Positions 45,549 to 55,023 are shown, counted from the first letter of the stretch. The stretch is 64,000 nucleotides of DNA from Roseiarcus sp963833955 (GCA_963833955.1 CAWHZY010000001.1:82408-146407); one strand, 5' to 3'. The notes: a model not told the origin generated them from the letters alone. Numbers and translations are program-made.

Positions 45549-46853
45549 TTGGGATTGACTGCGATCGATCGTCCGACTGCCGATCAAATCAAGCAGCCGG
45601 ACCGGCCGCGGCTTGCCGACATCCTCGGTCCAGGCCTCGTCACCGGCGCTTCCGACGACGATCCAAGCGGAATTGCGACCTATTCGCAGGCTGGCGCTCA
45701 ATTCGGCTACAGCCTGATCTGGTCTTTGCTCTTCACCTACCCGTTGATGTGCGCGATCCAGATGATCAGCGCCGATATCGGGCGGGTGACAGGCCGGGGC
45801 CTCGCCGCCAACATGCGGCGCCATTATCCGTCGTGGCTCCTCTATCCGCTCGTGGGCCTGCTCTTGATCGCCAACGTGATCAACCTCGGGGCGGATCTCG
45901 GCGCGATGGGCGCCGCCATCGGATTGATCCTGCCTGGCCCGCAATGGTTGTACATAGGGGCTTTCGCCGTCGTGATCGCGCTCATGGAAGTGTATATGCG
46001 TTACGCGCGTTACGCTTCCGTGCTGCGCTGGCTGACGCTCTCCCTTCTCGCTTACGTGGCTACGGTGTTCGCGGTCGGCGTGCCCTGGCCGACGGTGGCG
46101 CTCAACCTTGTCGTGCCACACATCGAATGGACGGGAAGCTATCTCACCGTGCTCGTGGCCGTGTTCGGCACGACGATCAGCCCCTACCTGTTTTTTTGGC
46201 AGGCCTCGGAGGAGGTCGAGGACGAGAGGGAGGATCCTGCGGCCGAGCCCCTTCTCACGGCGCCCACCCAAGCGCCGCGGCAGCTTGCGAGAATCAAGCT
46301 CGACACGATCGTCGGCATGGCGGCGTCCAACCTCGTGGCGCTGTTCATCATGCTGACGACCGCGGCGACGCTTCATGCGCATGGGGTCACCGACATCGCG
46401 ACCTCCGCGGACGCGGCAAAGGCGCTGCAGCCGATCGCGGGCGAGTTCGCCTTCGTGGTGTTCGCGCTCGGCATCGTCGGCACCGGCCTGCTCGCCGTCC
46501 CGGTTTTGGCCGGGAGCGCGGCTTACGCGCTCGGCGAAGCGCTCAAGTGGCGCGTCGGCCTCGCGGAAAAGCCCGGTCGGGCTCCGGCCTTCTATTGGGC
46601 GATCGCGGCCGCGGTTGTCGTCGGCGCGCTCCTCAACTTCTCGCCCCTTGACCCTGTCAGGGCGCTGTTCTGGAGCGCCGTGGTCAACGGCGTCGCCGCG
46701 GTTCCGCTCATGGTTATGATCATGCACATGGCCTCGCAACGAAAGGTGATGGGCGAGTTCGCCCTGAAGCCTTGGCTAAAAGCCCTCGGCTGGCTGGCGA
46801 CGGCGGTCATGACCGCCGCGGCGGTCGGCATGTTCGCGACCTGGAGCGACTGA
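45549..46853 (+). CDS. Nramp-family (NRAMP-related) divalent metal transporter
   Basis: A 434-residue inner-membrane transporter with about eleven helices. Helix 1 carries SDDDPSGIATYSQAGAQFGY, where classic Nramps have DPGN, so the Asn is replaced by Gly41. Helix 6 reads GTTISPYLFFWQAS where classic Nramps have MPH, so the metal-binding Met is Ser211 and His is Tyr213. These changes predict altered metal preference, perhaps Mg or proton-uncoupled transport (inference). The loop after helix 6 is long and acidic. TTG start with GAGGAAAGGG upstream. A terminator lies downstream at 46941-46971. Confidence 0.88.
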   Translation: MGLTAIDRPTADQIKQPDRPRLADILGPGLVTGASDDDPSGIATYSQAGAQFGYSLIWSLLFTYPLMCAIQMISADIGRVTGRGLAANMRRHYPSWLLYPLVGLLLIANVINLGADLGAMGAAIGLILPGPQWLYIGAFAVVIALMEVYMRYARYASVLRWLTLSLLAYVATVFAVGVPWPTVALNLVVPHIEWTGSYLTVLVAVFGTTISPYLFFWQASEEVEDEREDPAAEPLLTAPTQAPRQLARIKLDTIVGMAASNLVALFIMLTTAATLHAHGVTDIATSADAAKALQPIAGEFAFVVFALGIVGTGLLAVPVLAGSAAYALGEALKWRVGLAEKPGRAPAFYWAIAAAVVVGALLNFSPLDPVRALFWSAVVNGVAAVPLMVMIMHMASQRKVMGEFALKPWLKALGWLATAVMTAAAVGMFATWSD

Positions 46854-46893
46854 GCCCACGCGGTGAAACCGCCCGACGGCGGACACATAAGCG

Positions 46894-47004
46894 CGCTTAA
46901 ACGCCCCTAAACGCGAATAAACGCGAATAAACGTTAGTAAAAACGCTAGCGTTTACTAGCGTTTATTTTTTCGAATCGGGACTTTTCAATGGGTTACAGC
47001 CGAT
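46894..47004 (+). repeat. Phased 10-bp repeat element, copy B (inverted relative to copy A at 16292)
   Basis: Four 10-bp TAAACG units (46896-46935) lead into a stem-loop and T-run (46941-46971) and then a 53-bp block matching copy A with one mismatch. It follows the Nramp-like gene in the same relative orientation as copy A follows ald. It lies between convergent gene ends. The remaining sequence of 46854-47301 shows no gene. Confidence 0.85.
46941..46971 (+). terminator. Intrinsic terminator inside repeat copy B
   Basis: AAACGCTAG / CTAGCGTTT (9-bp stem) with a CGTTTA loop is followed by ATTTTTT on the plus strand, 88 bases after the Nramp-like stop. Copy A keeps the 3' arm and T-run but has lost the 5' arm. 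Confidence 0.8.
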
Positions 47005-47301
47005 GCGCATAAGAGGTTCCTGGCTCTCTATTTCGGGCTTGCCCTCTTCGCGCGCTCGGTCGCAGGATCGGGCCCTGGTCCCTCCGTTCTGCGTCTGCCG
47101 CCCGAAAGCGGGATTGTAATCCGACCATTCCGAATTAATACCACAGATTTCGGCTTATAGCAAGATTCTGCTGCGCGACCGACGGCGTCGGCAGCACACG
47201 ATTGTCCTGGCAAACATCACGCCGCTTCCATCACGCAATTCCTTGGCCGTCGCAGGTGACACTCTGCCTGGATATGCAGACCTCGACGCAGCGGCTGATT
47301 G

Positions 47302-48087
47302 TCAGCTCTCCATCGCGCCCGGCCCGGGAATCGCGCCAGGCGGGCATTTGCCGAGGATGATCATGCCGAGCACTTCGTCCTTGGTCATGTCCTCGACGCG
47401 GCCGGTGCCGACGACCTGGCCGTTCTTCATCACCGTCACCCGGTCGGCGAGGTCGAACACGTCATGGATATCGTGGCTGATGAGAAAGATGCCGAGGCCT
47501 TGCGCCTTGAGCTGCTTGACGAGTTCGCCGACCTGCGCGGTCTCGGCCGGCCCCAGGGCGGCGGTCGGCTCATCCATGATCAGCACTTTGGCGTCGAAAT
47601 GGATCGCGCGGGCGATGGCGACCGACTGCCGCTGCCCGCCGGAGAGCGCCATCACCGGCTCCTTGAAGCGGCGGAAGTTCGGATTGAGCCGCCCCATCAC
47701 CTTGCGCGCCTCCGCCTCCATCGAAGCGTCATCGAGCGTCCCCCAGCGCGTGAGCAGCTCGCGCCCGAGATAAAGGTTCGACGCGGCGTCGACGTTGTCG
47801 GCAAGCGCGAGCGCCTGATACACCGTCTCGATGCCAAAGTGCTTGGCGTCGCGCGGGTTGTCGATCTTGACTTCCTGCCCGTTGATGAAGATCTGACCGC
47901 TGTCGCGCTTGTAGGCGCCGGACAGGATCTTGATCAGGCAGGATTTGCCCGCGCCGTTGTGGCCGAGCAGACCGACGACTTCGCCGGGATATAAATCGAT
48001 ATAGGCGTGGTCGACGGCCTTGACGCCGCCGAAAGCGATCGAGACGTCCTTCATCTCGACCAGCGGCGTGATCGCGTTGGGGTCCAT
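47302..48087 (-). CDS. Sugar ABC transporter ATP-binding protein (half-size, FrcA/XylG-like)
   Basis: A 261-residue ABC ATPase energising the xylose-type importer encoded upstream. Walker A GHNGAGKSCLIK, Q-loop TVYQAL, signature LSGGQRQSVAIARA, Walker B KVLIMDEPTAAL and H-loop LISHDIHDVF are complete. Classic XylG/RbsA proteins are tandem ~500-residue ATPases; this one is a single domain, as in rhizobial FrcA, and would function as a homodimer. It is the last gene of the operon xylF, permease, ATPase; three bases separate it from the permease gene. Confidence 0.92.
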   Translation of the reverse strand: MDPNAITPLVEMKDVSIAFGGVKAVDHAYIDLYPGEVVGLLGHNGAGKSCLIKILSGAYKRDSGQIFINGQEVKIDNPRDAKHFGIETVYQALALADNVDAASNLYLGRELLTRWGTLDDASMEAEARKVMGRLNPNFRRFKEPVMALSGGQRQSVAIARAIHFDAKVLIMDEPTAALGPAETAQVGELVKQLKAQGLGIFLISHDIHDVFDLADRVTVMKNGQVVGTGRVEDMTKDEVLGMIILGKCPPGAIPGPGAMES

Positions 48088-48090
48088 GGC

Positions 48091-49417
48091 TCAACCCTTG
48101 GCGGTTCGGCGGCGGTAGAAGGTGTCGATGCCGACCGCGCCAACGAGCACCAGGCCGACCACCATCTGCTGAAAGGCCGAGTCCAACCCGAGCAGCACCA
48201 TGCCCGATTGCAGCGACTGGATGACCAGGGCGCCGATGAGCGCCCCGTAGATCGTGCCCACGCCGCCGGCGAGCGAGGTGCCGCCGATGACCGCAGCGGC
48301 GATCACGTAAAGCTCGTCGAACTGTCCAAGCACGTTAGTCGCCGAGTTCGAGCCGCGCCGAATCGATGCAGGCGGCGATCCCGGCCAGCGCGCCCATCAG
48401 CGCAAAGACGAGAATCGTGATGCGCTTGGTGTTGACGCCGGCAAGCTCGGCGGCTTCCGGGTTGCCGCCGGTGGCGTAGACATAGCGGCCAAACCGGGTC
48501 CGCCGGGCAAGGAAGGTCATGACAAGGCCGGTGACAAGCGCGATCAGCACCGGAATCGCGTAGCCGGTGGCAATGACCAGTCCGCCTTCGGGCACGGGAA
48601 TATTGTTGTCGGCTGCGTATTTCGCGGCGACCCGCTCGGGCCACGGATAGGCGTTGACGATTGCGGTTGCGCCGAGGACGATGAAGCAGCCGACGACCCC
48701 GATGACATATTCGGCCCACATCGGCCGTTGCGGGAACCGAAACCGCGCTCGCCGCTGACGGCCGGCGTAAAGGCCGAACACGATGCCGGCGCAGCAGATG
48801 GCGGCGATGATCCAGCTCGCCGTCGCTCCGATCGAACCGTGCGGACCCCCGCCCATGAGCGCGAAGCGGTCGTCGAGCGGCGCAATGGTCTGGCCGGTCG
48901 TGACCCACCAGGCGGCGCCGCGCCAGAACAATTGCCCGCCGAGGGTGACGATGAAGGACGGAATGCCGATGTAGGCGACCAGCGAGCCTTGAAAGGCGCC
49001 GATCGCCGCGCCGAGCGCCAAAGCAAGGATGACGGCGATGATCCAGATCGCCGGATTGTCGAGGCCGAGATAGGCCGGCAGGATATGGACCTGCGCCACG
49101 CCAATGATCGTCGAGACGAAGCCAATGATTGACCCGACCGAGAGGTCGATGTGGCGCATGACGATGACGAGCACCATGCCGGTCGCCATGACCGCGATCG
49201 ACGACGTCTGGACGCTCAAATTCCATAAGTTACGCGGCGTCAGGAACAGGCCCTCGCCGTTTTGAGCCCAGGTAATGATGTTGAAACCGATCCAGATCAG
49301 AGCCAGCGCGCCGATCATGCCGAGCATGCGGGTGTCGACCTCGGTCGCTCTGAGCAACCGTCGAATACCCGACTCGGCCGGAGCGACGCTGGTCGCGCTC
49401 GGCGAGGCAGAGGTCAT
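48091..49417 (-). pseudogene. xylH: XylH-type sugar ABC transporter permease, frameshifted near its 3' end
   Basis: Inner-membrane permease of the CUT2 sugar family, about 441 residues after correction, with about ten helices (IGALALIWIGFNIITW, SIAVMATGMVLVIVMRHIDLSVGSIIGFVS, the EAA-like region NPEAAELAGVNTKRITILVF, and VIAAAVIGGTSLAGGVGTIYGALIGALVIQSLQSG). The frame breaks near 48345: removing one base joins DSARL to NSATNVLGQFDELYVIAAA. Total length is a multiple of three plus one. It sits between the binding protein and the ATPase of one operon and should be functional. Confidence 0.87.
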
Positions 49418-49482
49418 GATCCCTCCCGATCCTCTTGCGTTACGCCGACGTCGCCATCAGGCAGGAGCGGCGTAGCACCGGA

Positions 49483-49514
49483 AAGCCGCGCCGCCCTTGG
49501 GAACGACGCGGCTT
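49483..49514. other. Stem-loop between binding-protein and permease genes
   Basis: AAGCCGCG (49483) pairs with CGCGGCTT (49507) across a 16-base loop. In the minus-strand transcript it follows the binding-protein stop codon, a position where such hairpins often protect the upstream message and lower expression of the permease. Confidence 0.5.
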
Positions 49515-49546
49515 CTTTTGTTTCACTGCGTGCCGGCAGGGTCAAC

Positions 49547-50596
49547 TCAGCCGCAGAACTTCACCGTGCCGGGCTTCACGCCGGCGCACACTTCCGCCTT
49601 GGTGATCCAGCCCTTGTCGACGATCACGTTGAGGTTGTCCCTGGTGACGGGGAGCGGCGTCAGCAGGATGCCATTGACCTTGACGCCCTTGGCGCCGCCG
49701 GTGAACGGCTTCACGTCGGGAATGGCGGTCATCTTCTTGCCATCCGCGAGCGCCACCGCCGCCTCGCCCGAGATCTTGCCGAGGTCGCGCGCATCCTTCC
49801 AGATCGACACCGTCTGCGTGCCGAGCGCGATGCGGTTGATCGCCGCATGGTCGCCATCCTGGCCCGACACCGGCACGGAACCGGCCATGCCCTGCGCGGA
49901 GAGCGCAGCCACGACGCCGCCGGCCATGCCGTCGTTCTCAGCCACGACCGCATCGACCTTGTTGTTGTTCTTGGTGAGAATCTGCTCCATGTTCTTCTGC
50001 GCGTTGTCCGGCTTCCAGCCGTCGGTGTAGGACTCGCCGACGTTCTTGATCTTGCCGGCCTTCATCGCGGGCGCGAGCACTTCCTTGATGCCCGAGAACA
50101 GGAAGTCGGCGTTCGGGTCGCCCTTGTCGCCCTTGATGAAGGCATAGTTGCCGGCGGGCTTCGCCGCCAGGATCGACTTGGCCATCATGCGGCCAACGCC
50201 GACGTTGTCGAAAGTGATGTACAGAACATTCGGGCTTTCGATCAGGCGGTCGTAGGCGATGACCGGAATGCCTTCGTCGCTCGCCTTCTTGACTGCCGGG
50301 AGGATCGCCTCGGAGTCCATGGCGAGGATGATGAGAACGTTTGCGCCCTTCGAGATGAGGCTTTCGACGTCGGTCAGCTGCTTGGTCGGCGATCCTTGGG
50401 CGTCGGCCGAAATATACTTGGCCCCATGGGCGTCGAGCGCCTTCTTGATCGCGGCCTCGTCGGTCTTCCAGCGCTCTTCCTGGAAGTTCGACCATGAGAC
50501 GCCGACGGTCACATCTTTCGCCATCGCGGCGAGCGACGTCAGGCCGACGGACGCTAAAAGCGCCGCCCCCAAAACAAGTTTATTGAGAGTTCTCAT
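49547..50596 (-). CDS. xylF: D-xylose-type ABC transporter solute-binding protein
   Basis: A 349-residue periplasmic binding protein of the XylF family. Signal peptide MRTLNKLVLGAALLASVGLTSLAAMA, then DVTVGVSWSNFQEERWKTDE, LISKGANVLIILAMDSEAILPAVKKA, GIPVIAYDRLIESPNVLYITFDN and VAENDGMAGGVVAALSAQG, closely following XylF. GGAGG upstream of the ATG. It is downstream of a LacI-type gene and ahead of permease and ATPase on the minus strand. Xylose is the likely ligand, but related pentoses or hexoses are possible. Confidence 0.9.
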   Translation of the reverse strand: MRTLNKLVLGAALLASVGLTSLAAMAKDVTVGVSWSNFQEERWKTDEAAIKKALDAHGAKYISADAQGSPTKQLTDVESLISKGANVLIILAMDSEAILPAVKKASDEGIPVIAYDRLIESPNVLYITFDNVGVGRMMAKSILAAKPAGNYAFIKGDKGDPNADFLFSGIKEVLAPAMKAGKIKNVGESYTDGWKPDNAQKNMEQILTKNNNKVDAVVAENDGMAGGVVAALSAQGMAGSVPVSGQDGDHAAINRIALGTQTVSIWKDARDLGKISGEAAVALADGKKMTAIPDVKPFTGGAKGVKVNGILLTPLPVTRDNLNVIVDKGWITKAEVCAGVKPGTVKFCG

Positions 50597-50731
50597 TGTT
50601 TTCCTCCACTTGAGGTCCACCAGGGACCGATAAAAACTTATTGGATCCGGGGCGATCGCACGGCGCCGCGACACTATTCCTGCGTCGAACGCCCGCGCAA
50701 TTGGCCAAGAGTTGCATGAGAGGATCGCGCT

Positions 50732-51775
50732 TCAGGGTAGATTGTCCCTCATCACGATATCGATACGGATCTTCTCCTGTTCGGCGAGAATTGGCTCGCC
50801 CCGGACCAGGGACAAGAGCACGCGCATCGCCGACCTCGTCTCATGGCCCGCGTCCTGGGCGACGACGGCGTCCATCACGCCGCGGATGAGGCACTTGCGG
50901 GTGACGTTGCTGAGATCATGCCCGATGAAGGTTATTGTCGATTCCCGGCCCGCGTCGGTGATCGCCTTGGCGACTCCGGGGGTGCCCGCGCCGACGTTGT
51001 AGACGCCAATCAAATCAGGATGATCGGCGAGCAACCTCATCATGAGGGTTTCGCTCTCACCGTCATGATCGTTTCCCTCAACGGGACTTAACACGCCGAG
51101 ATGCGGAAACTCCAAGCTCATCAGCTGGTTGAAACCAAAAATCCGCTCCGCGTGGTCGCGCAGCGACTGCGACCCCGCGATGACGCCGATTTTGCCGGCG
51201 CTCGTCCGGACGAACCGCCCCATCAGCGAGCCAGCGGTTCGCCCCGCGGCGACGTTGTCGATGCCGATGTAATGATGGCGACGCGAGCCGGGCACATCGG
51301 ACACGAGTGTGACGACATAGGTTCCGCCCGCGACGAGATCGTCGATGGCGGCGCGAACGCTTTGGTGATCGAGCGCCACGACGGCGATCCCGTCATAGCG
51401 TCCGGCCAGAGATTCCAGGGTCTGCGCGAGCGCCGCGGGGTTGAAGACGTTGGTCTTGTACGTCTCTACGCCCGCCCGTCTTGCCACGAGCCAGCCCGAC
51501 ATCTCCGCGACATGGTCCAGGATCATCGACATGAAGACGTTCGAGCCTTCCGGCATCACGAATGCGAACTGGCTCGATCGGCCCCGCGCCAGTTCAGCGG
51601 CCGCCGCGAACGGGCGAAATCCCTGCCGATCGATGGCTTCCCGGACACGGCGGGCGGTGTCCTCCCGCACTCCGGGCCGGCCATGCAGCACACGGTCCAG
51701 GGTCGCCACGCTAACGCCTGCCTCCCGAGCAATGTCCTTCAGTGTGAGATGGCCTGCCGCCATTTCTCTACGCAT
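50732..51775 (-). CDS. LacI-family transcriptional regulator
   Basis: A 347-residue regulator. The LacI helix-turn-helix (LTLKDIAREAGVSVATLDRVLHGRPGVREDTARRVREAI, residues 10-50) is followed by a periplasmic-binding-like effector domain (QFAFVMPEGSN, HYIGIDNVAAGRTAGSLMGRF, TFIGHDLSNVTRKCLI). It is upstream of and codirectional with the xylF operon, so it probably represses that operon until the sugar binds (inference). ATGs at 51775 and 51763 are both possible. An imperfect TTGAG/CTCAA inverted pair lies just upstream near 51801-51818. Confidence 0.92.
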   Translation of the reverse strand: MRREMAAGHLTLKDIAREAGVSVATLDRVLHGRPGVREDTARRVREAIDRQGFRPFAAAAELARGRSSQFAFVMPEGSNVFMSMILDHVAEMSGWLVARRAGVETYKTNVFNPAALAQTLESLAGRYDGIAVVALDHQSVRAAIDDLVAGGTYVVTLVSDVPGSRRHHYIGIDNVAAGRTAGSLMGRFVRTSAGKIGVIAGSQSLRDHAERIFGFNQLMSLEFPHLGVLSPVEGNDHDGESETLMMRLLADHPDLIGVYNVGAGTPGVAKAITDAGRESTITFIGHDLSNVTRKCLIRGVMDAVVAQDAGHETRSAMRVLLSLVRGEPILAEQEKIRIDIVMRDNLP

Positions 51776-51943
51776 TGGACATAAGCCCTAGCAATCAATA
51801 TTGAGGTACGCAACTCAAATTTTGACGGCGGCCGCGCTTTGAGCACAGTTCGCTCTTGCAGCCGGAGCCGAGGTCGTGACAAGACGGCGGATAACGATCC
51901 GCCACATCGAGCGGCCAGGCGCAAGGGATATGGCGCAAGGGAC

Positions 51944-53368
51944 ATGAAACGAATCCGGGGAGCGGCTTTCGCGTCGGGCGCGTTGGCCAGTCTCGTCGTC
52001 GGCGCCGCATTGGGCGCGAGCTGGGACGAGCGCGTCTTCCCTGCGGGCTCGCATCTCGATTTCGATCAGGTCGCGGCGGCGGGCCCATCGGCTCTCCCCG
52101 CCCTCATCGAGCGCGGGCGCGAGCTGTTCAAGGCGAAATTCACCACCGTCGACGGCGCCGGGCGGCCAAAGGCGACGCAGGCGATCATCCCGACCAAGCG
52201 CAAGAACGGCGTCAATCCGCCGTTCAGCCGCACCAGCGGGCCGGATTCGAATTCATGCTTCGGCTGCCACAACGATCCGGTCATTGGCGGCTCCGCCGAC
52301 GACGTCGCCAACGTGTTCGTGTCGGAGGGGTTCGAGAGCGCGCAATTCAACTCCATCGACCCGTCATTCTCGAGCGAGCGGCACACGATCGCGTTGATGG
52401 GCGCGGGGCTCGTCGAGCTCCTGGCGCGCGAGATGACGGCGGACTTGCAGGCGACCCGCGCCGCGGCGATTGCGGACGCCTGCGCAAGCGGCAAAGACGC
52501 ACACGCGGACCTCGTGACCAAAGGCGTGCGGTTCGGTTCGATCGTCGCCCATCCCGACGGCATCGTCGATCTCGACGCGATCGACGGGGTCGATTCCGAT
52601 CTGATCGTGAGACCCTTCAGCCGCAAGGGCGTGTTCACGTCGCTGCGCCAGTTCACCATCAACGCACTCAACATCCACCATGGCATGGAGGCCATCGAGC
52701 GGTATGGCGTGCGCTGGACGGGCAGCCATGACTTCGCCGAAAGCGGGGTGCCCGATTCGATCACCGCCGGCGACGTCTCGGCTTTGGTCGCGTTCCAGGC
52801 GACCCTGCCGCCGCCGACGGTGAAAGCCGATCTGCCCGACGATTGGCGCCAGGCCGCCCGAACCGGCGCCGAGACCTTCAACACGATCGGCTGCGCTTCC
52901 TGCCATATGCAGACCCTGCCGCTGAAGTCGCTCGTGTTCACCGATCCCGCGCCCTACGACATGGCGGGCACGCTGCGATTCGGCGAAGTCAAGGCGCCGA
53001 TCCGCATCGATCTCGGCGCCCTGCCCTTCGCCAGGACGCTGCAGAAGAACGACAAGGGCGAGTGGCTGATCCCCCTCTACAGCGATCTCAAGCGCCATCT
53101 CGTCGTCGACGAGACAGTCAATGCGCTCGGCAACGAATTGCAGGCGCAGCGCTTCGTCGAGCGCGACGTGTTTCTCACGCCGCGGCTCTGGGGCGTCGGC
53201 TCGACCGCGCCCTACGGCCACAACGGCTCGTTTCGCATGCTCGACGAAATCATCGCCGCGCATGGCGGAGACGCGCGCTTTGCGCGCGATGCGTATATGG
53301 CGCTTGAGCCTGAGAAGCGCGACGCGGTCATCGCGTTCCTGCGCTCGCTCGTGATCGAGGCGCAATGA
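51944..53368 (+). CDS. Di-haem oxidoreductase (DHOR / DUF1111 family), putative peroxidase
   Basis: A 474-residue exported di-haem c-type protein related to MauG/CcpA-like peroxidases. Signal peptide (AAFASGALASLVVGAALGAS). Haem motifs CFGCH (near residue 105) and CASCH (near 325) each bind one covalent haem. The C-terminal RDVFLTPRLWGVGSTAPYGHNGSFRMLDEIIAAHGGDA is typical of the family. Its stop overlaps the ATG of the next gene (ATGATG), so the pair is co-translated. Function could be peroxide reduction or oxidative modification of its partner; the latter is inference. Confidence 0.87.
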   Translation: MKRIRGAAFASGALASLVVGAALGASWDERVFPAGSHLDFDQVAAAGPSALPALIERGRELFKAKFTTVDGAGRPKATQAIIPTKRKNGVNPPFSRTSGPDSNSCFGCHNDPVIGGSADDVANVFVSEGFESAQFNSIDPSFSSERHTIALMGAGLVELLAREMTADLQATRAAAIADACASGKDAHADLVTKGVRFGSIVAHPDGIVDLDAIDGVDSDLIVRPFSRKGVFTSLRQFTINALNIHHGMEAIERYGVRWTGSHDFAESGVPDSITAGDVSALVAFQATLPPPTVKADLPDDWRQAARTGAETFNTIGCASCHMQTLPLKSLVFTDPAPYDMAGTLRFGEVKAPIRIDLGALPFARTLQKNDKGEWLIPLYSDLKRHLVVDETVNALGNELQAQRFVERDVFLTPRLWGVGSTAPYGHNGSFRMLDEIIAAHGGDARFARDAYMALEPEKRDAVIAFLRSLVIEAQ

Positions 53369-55023
53369 TGCGGATCGTCGTCTGCCTCCTCGCGCTTTTT
53401 GTGAGCCTCTCAGGCGCGCGCGCCGGCGAGGAGCGGCAAAAGCCGCTCGGCGACGTGCCCCTCATGCATGAAGAGGCGGAAGCGGCGGGCCTCAACAGCG
53501 TCTACGACGGTCCGTGGGAATTCTTCGTCGGCGGCGGCGGGGCGGCGCTCGATTGCGACGGGTCGGGCTTTCCCTCGGTGTTCCTGGCGGGCGGCAAGAA
53601 TCCGGCGCGACTCTTCGTCAACAAATCCAAGGCCGGCGGACCGCTCAAATTCGAGGAGAAGGCGCTCGACATCGGCGCCGACCCAAAACTCTTGCGCAAC
53701 GTCATCGGCGCCTATCCGCTCGACATCGACGGCGACGGCCACATGGATCTCTTCGTGCTCAGGGTCGGCGGCAACCTCCTGCTCAAGGGCGGTCCCGACT
53801 GCACGTTCACGCTCGCCAATCACGAATGGAATTTCGACGGCGATTCCGGCTGGACCACTTCGTTCGCGGCCGAATGGGAGCCGGGGCAAAAATTTCCGAC
53901 GCTTGCGATCGGACACTATGTCGACCGCGATGCGCCGGGCTCGCCATGGGGCACATGCGCGGACAACTCGCTCTATCGTCCTCAGCCCGGCGACAGGCCG
54001 GACTATTCCGTGCGGACCCCGCTCGCGCCCGGATTCTGCGCGCTTTCGATGCTGTTCACCGACTGGAACAAGTCGGGCGAGCCGTCCCTGCGCGTTTCGA
54101 ACGACCGGCAATATTACCGCGGCGGCGAGGAGCAGATGTGGCGCATCGAGACGGGCAAGACGCCCCGTCTTTACAGCCGCGCCGACGGCTGGCGACATTT
54201 GTCGATCTACGGCATGGGGATCGCCGAAGGCGATCTCGACGGCTCGGGCTACCCGCAATATTTCCTGACCTCGATGGGCGACGAGAAGCTGCAGAAGCTC
54301 GATCCCGACGAGGGCGGGCGGGGCGAAGCGCCCGTCTATCGCGACATCGCGGGCGAAGTCGGCGTGACCGCGCATATCCCTTACGCCGGCGGCGACAAGC
54401 GGCCCTCGACCGCCTGGCACGCCGAATTCGCCGACTTCAATAACGATGGCTTGCTCGATATCTTCGTCTCCAAGGGCAACCTCGAGCAGATGCCGGACTT
54501 CGCCGCCTACGATCCGAGCAATCTCCTGCTCGGCCAATGGAACGGCAAATTCGCTGAAGCTGGCGACGAAGCGGGCATCGCCTGCGACGCCAAGGGCCGC
54601 GGCGCGCTGATCGCCGACTTCAACCTCGACGGACGGCTCGACATCCTGCAGATCAATCGCGGCTCGAACGCTTTGCTCTGGCGCAATCTGGGGGCCAAAA
54701 ACGGCGACAATCCGCCGCTGCCGATGGGCAACTGGAGCGAGATCCGCCTCATCGAGCCCAACCCCAACCGCAACGCGGTCGGGGCGAGGATTTCAATCAG
54801 GACCGGAACCCGCACCCAGACCCGCTTCGTCGACGTTGGCGGCGGCGACGCCTCGGGCCATTCGGGCTTCATCCATGTCGGCCTCGGCACGGCCGAGCGC
54901 GCGGAAATCCGGGTGCAATGGCCTGACGGTGACCAGAGCCCGTCCTATCGCGTGTTCGCCAACCAGTTCGTGGTCGTCGACCGCACGAAGCCGCAAGCGG
55001 CGTACTGGTATCCGGCGCGGTAG
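53365..55023 (+). CDS. CRTAC1-type FG-GAP/VCBS beta-propeller with ASPIC/UnbV domain
   Basis: A 552-residue exported protein. Signal peptide (IVVCLLALFVSLSGARA). FG-GAP calcium-binding repeats DxDGDGxxD are visible: DCDGSGFPS, DIDGDGHMDLFV, DLDGSGYPQYF, DFNNDGLLDIFV, DFNLDGRLDILQ, predicting a seven-bladed integrin-like propeller. The C-terminal ASPIC/UnbV segment (GARISIRTGTRTQTRFVDVGGG) closes it. It is translationally coupled to the di-haem gene upstream. Family members bind partners or carbohydrate; the coupling suggests that the di-haem protein acts on or with this propeller. Confidence 0.87.
   Translation: MMRIVVCLLALFVSLSGARAGEERQKPLGDVPLMHEEAEAAGLNSVYDGPWEFFVGGGGAALDCDGSGFPSVFLAGGKNPARLFVNKSKAGGPLKFEEKALDIGADPKLLRNVIGAYPLDIDGDGHMDLFVLRVGGNLLLKGGPDCTFTLANHEWNFDGDSGWTTSFAAEWEPGQKFPTLAIGHYVDRDAPGSPWGTCADNSLYRPQPGDRPDYSVRTPLAPGFCALSMLFTDWNKSGEPSLRVSNDRQYYRGGEEQMWRIETGKTPRLYSRADGWRHLSIYGMGIAEGDLDGSGYPQYFLTSMGDEKLQKLDPDEGGRGEAPVYRDIAGEVGVTAHIPYAGGDKRPSTAWHAEFADFNNDGLLDIFVSKGNLEQMPDFAAYDPSNLLLGQWNGKFAEAGDEAGIACDAKGRGALIADFNLDGRLDILQINRGSNALLWRNLGAKNGDNPPLPMGNWSEIRLIEPNPNRNAVGARISIRTGTRTQTRFVDVGGGDASGHSGFIHVGLGTAERAEIRVQWPDGDQSPSYRVFANQFVVVDRTKPQAAYWYPAR

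Noticed and set aside
44304..46739. 811-codon open frame on the minus strand
   Set aside because: Antisense to the alpha/beta hydrolase and Nramp-like genes; Arg/Asp/His-rich composition with no motif, the usual shadow of GC-rich genes.
47028..47213. 61-codon minus-strand frame after the phased repeat
   Set aside because: No homology, poor start context, lies in a convergent intergenic region.
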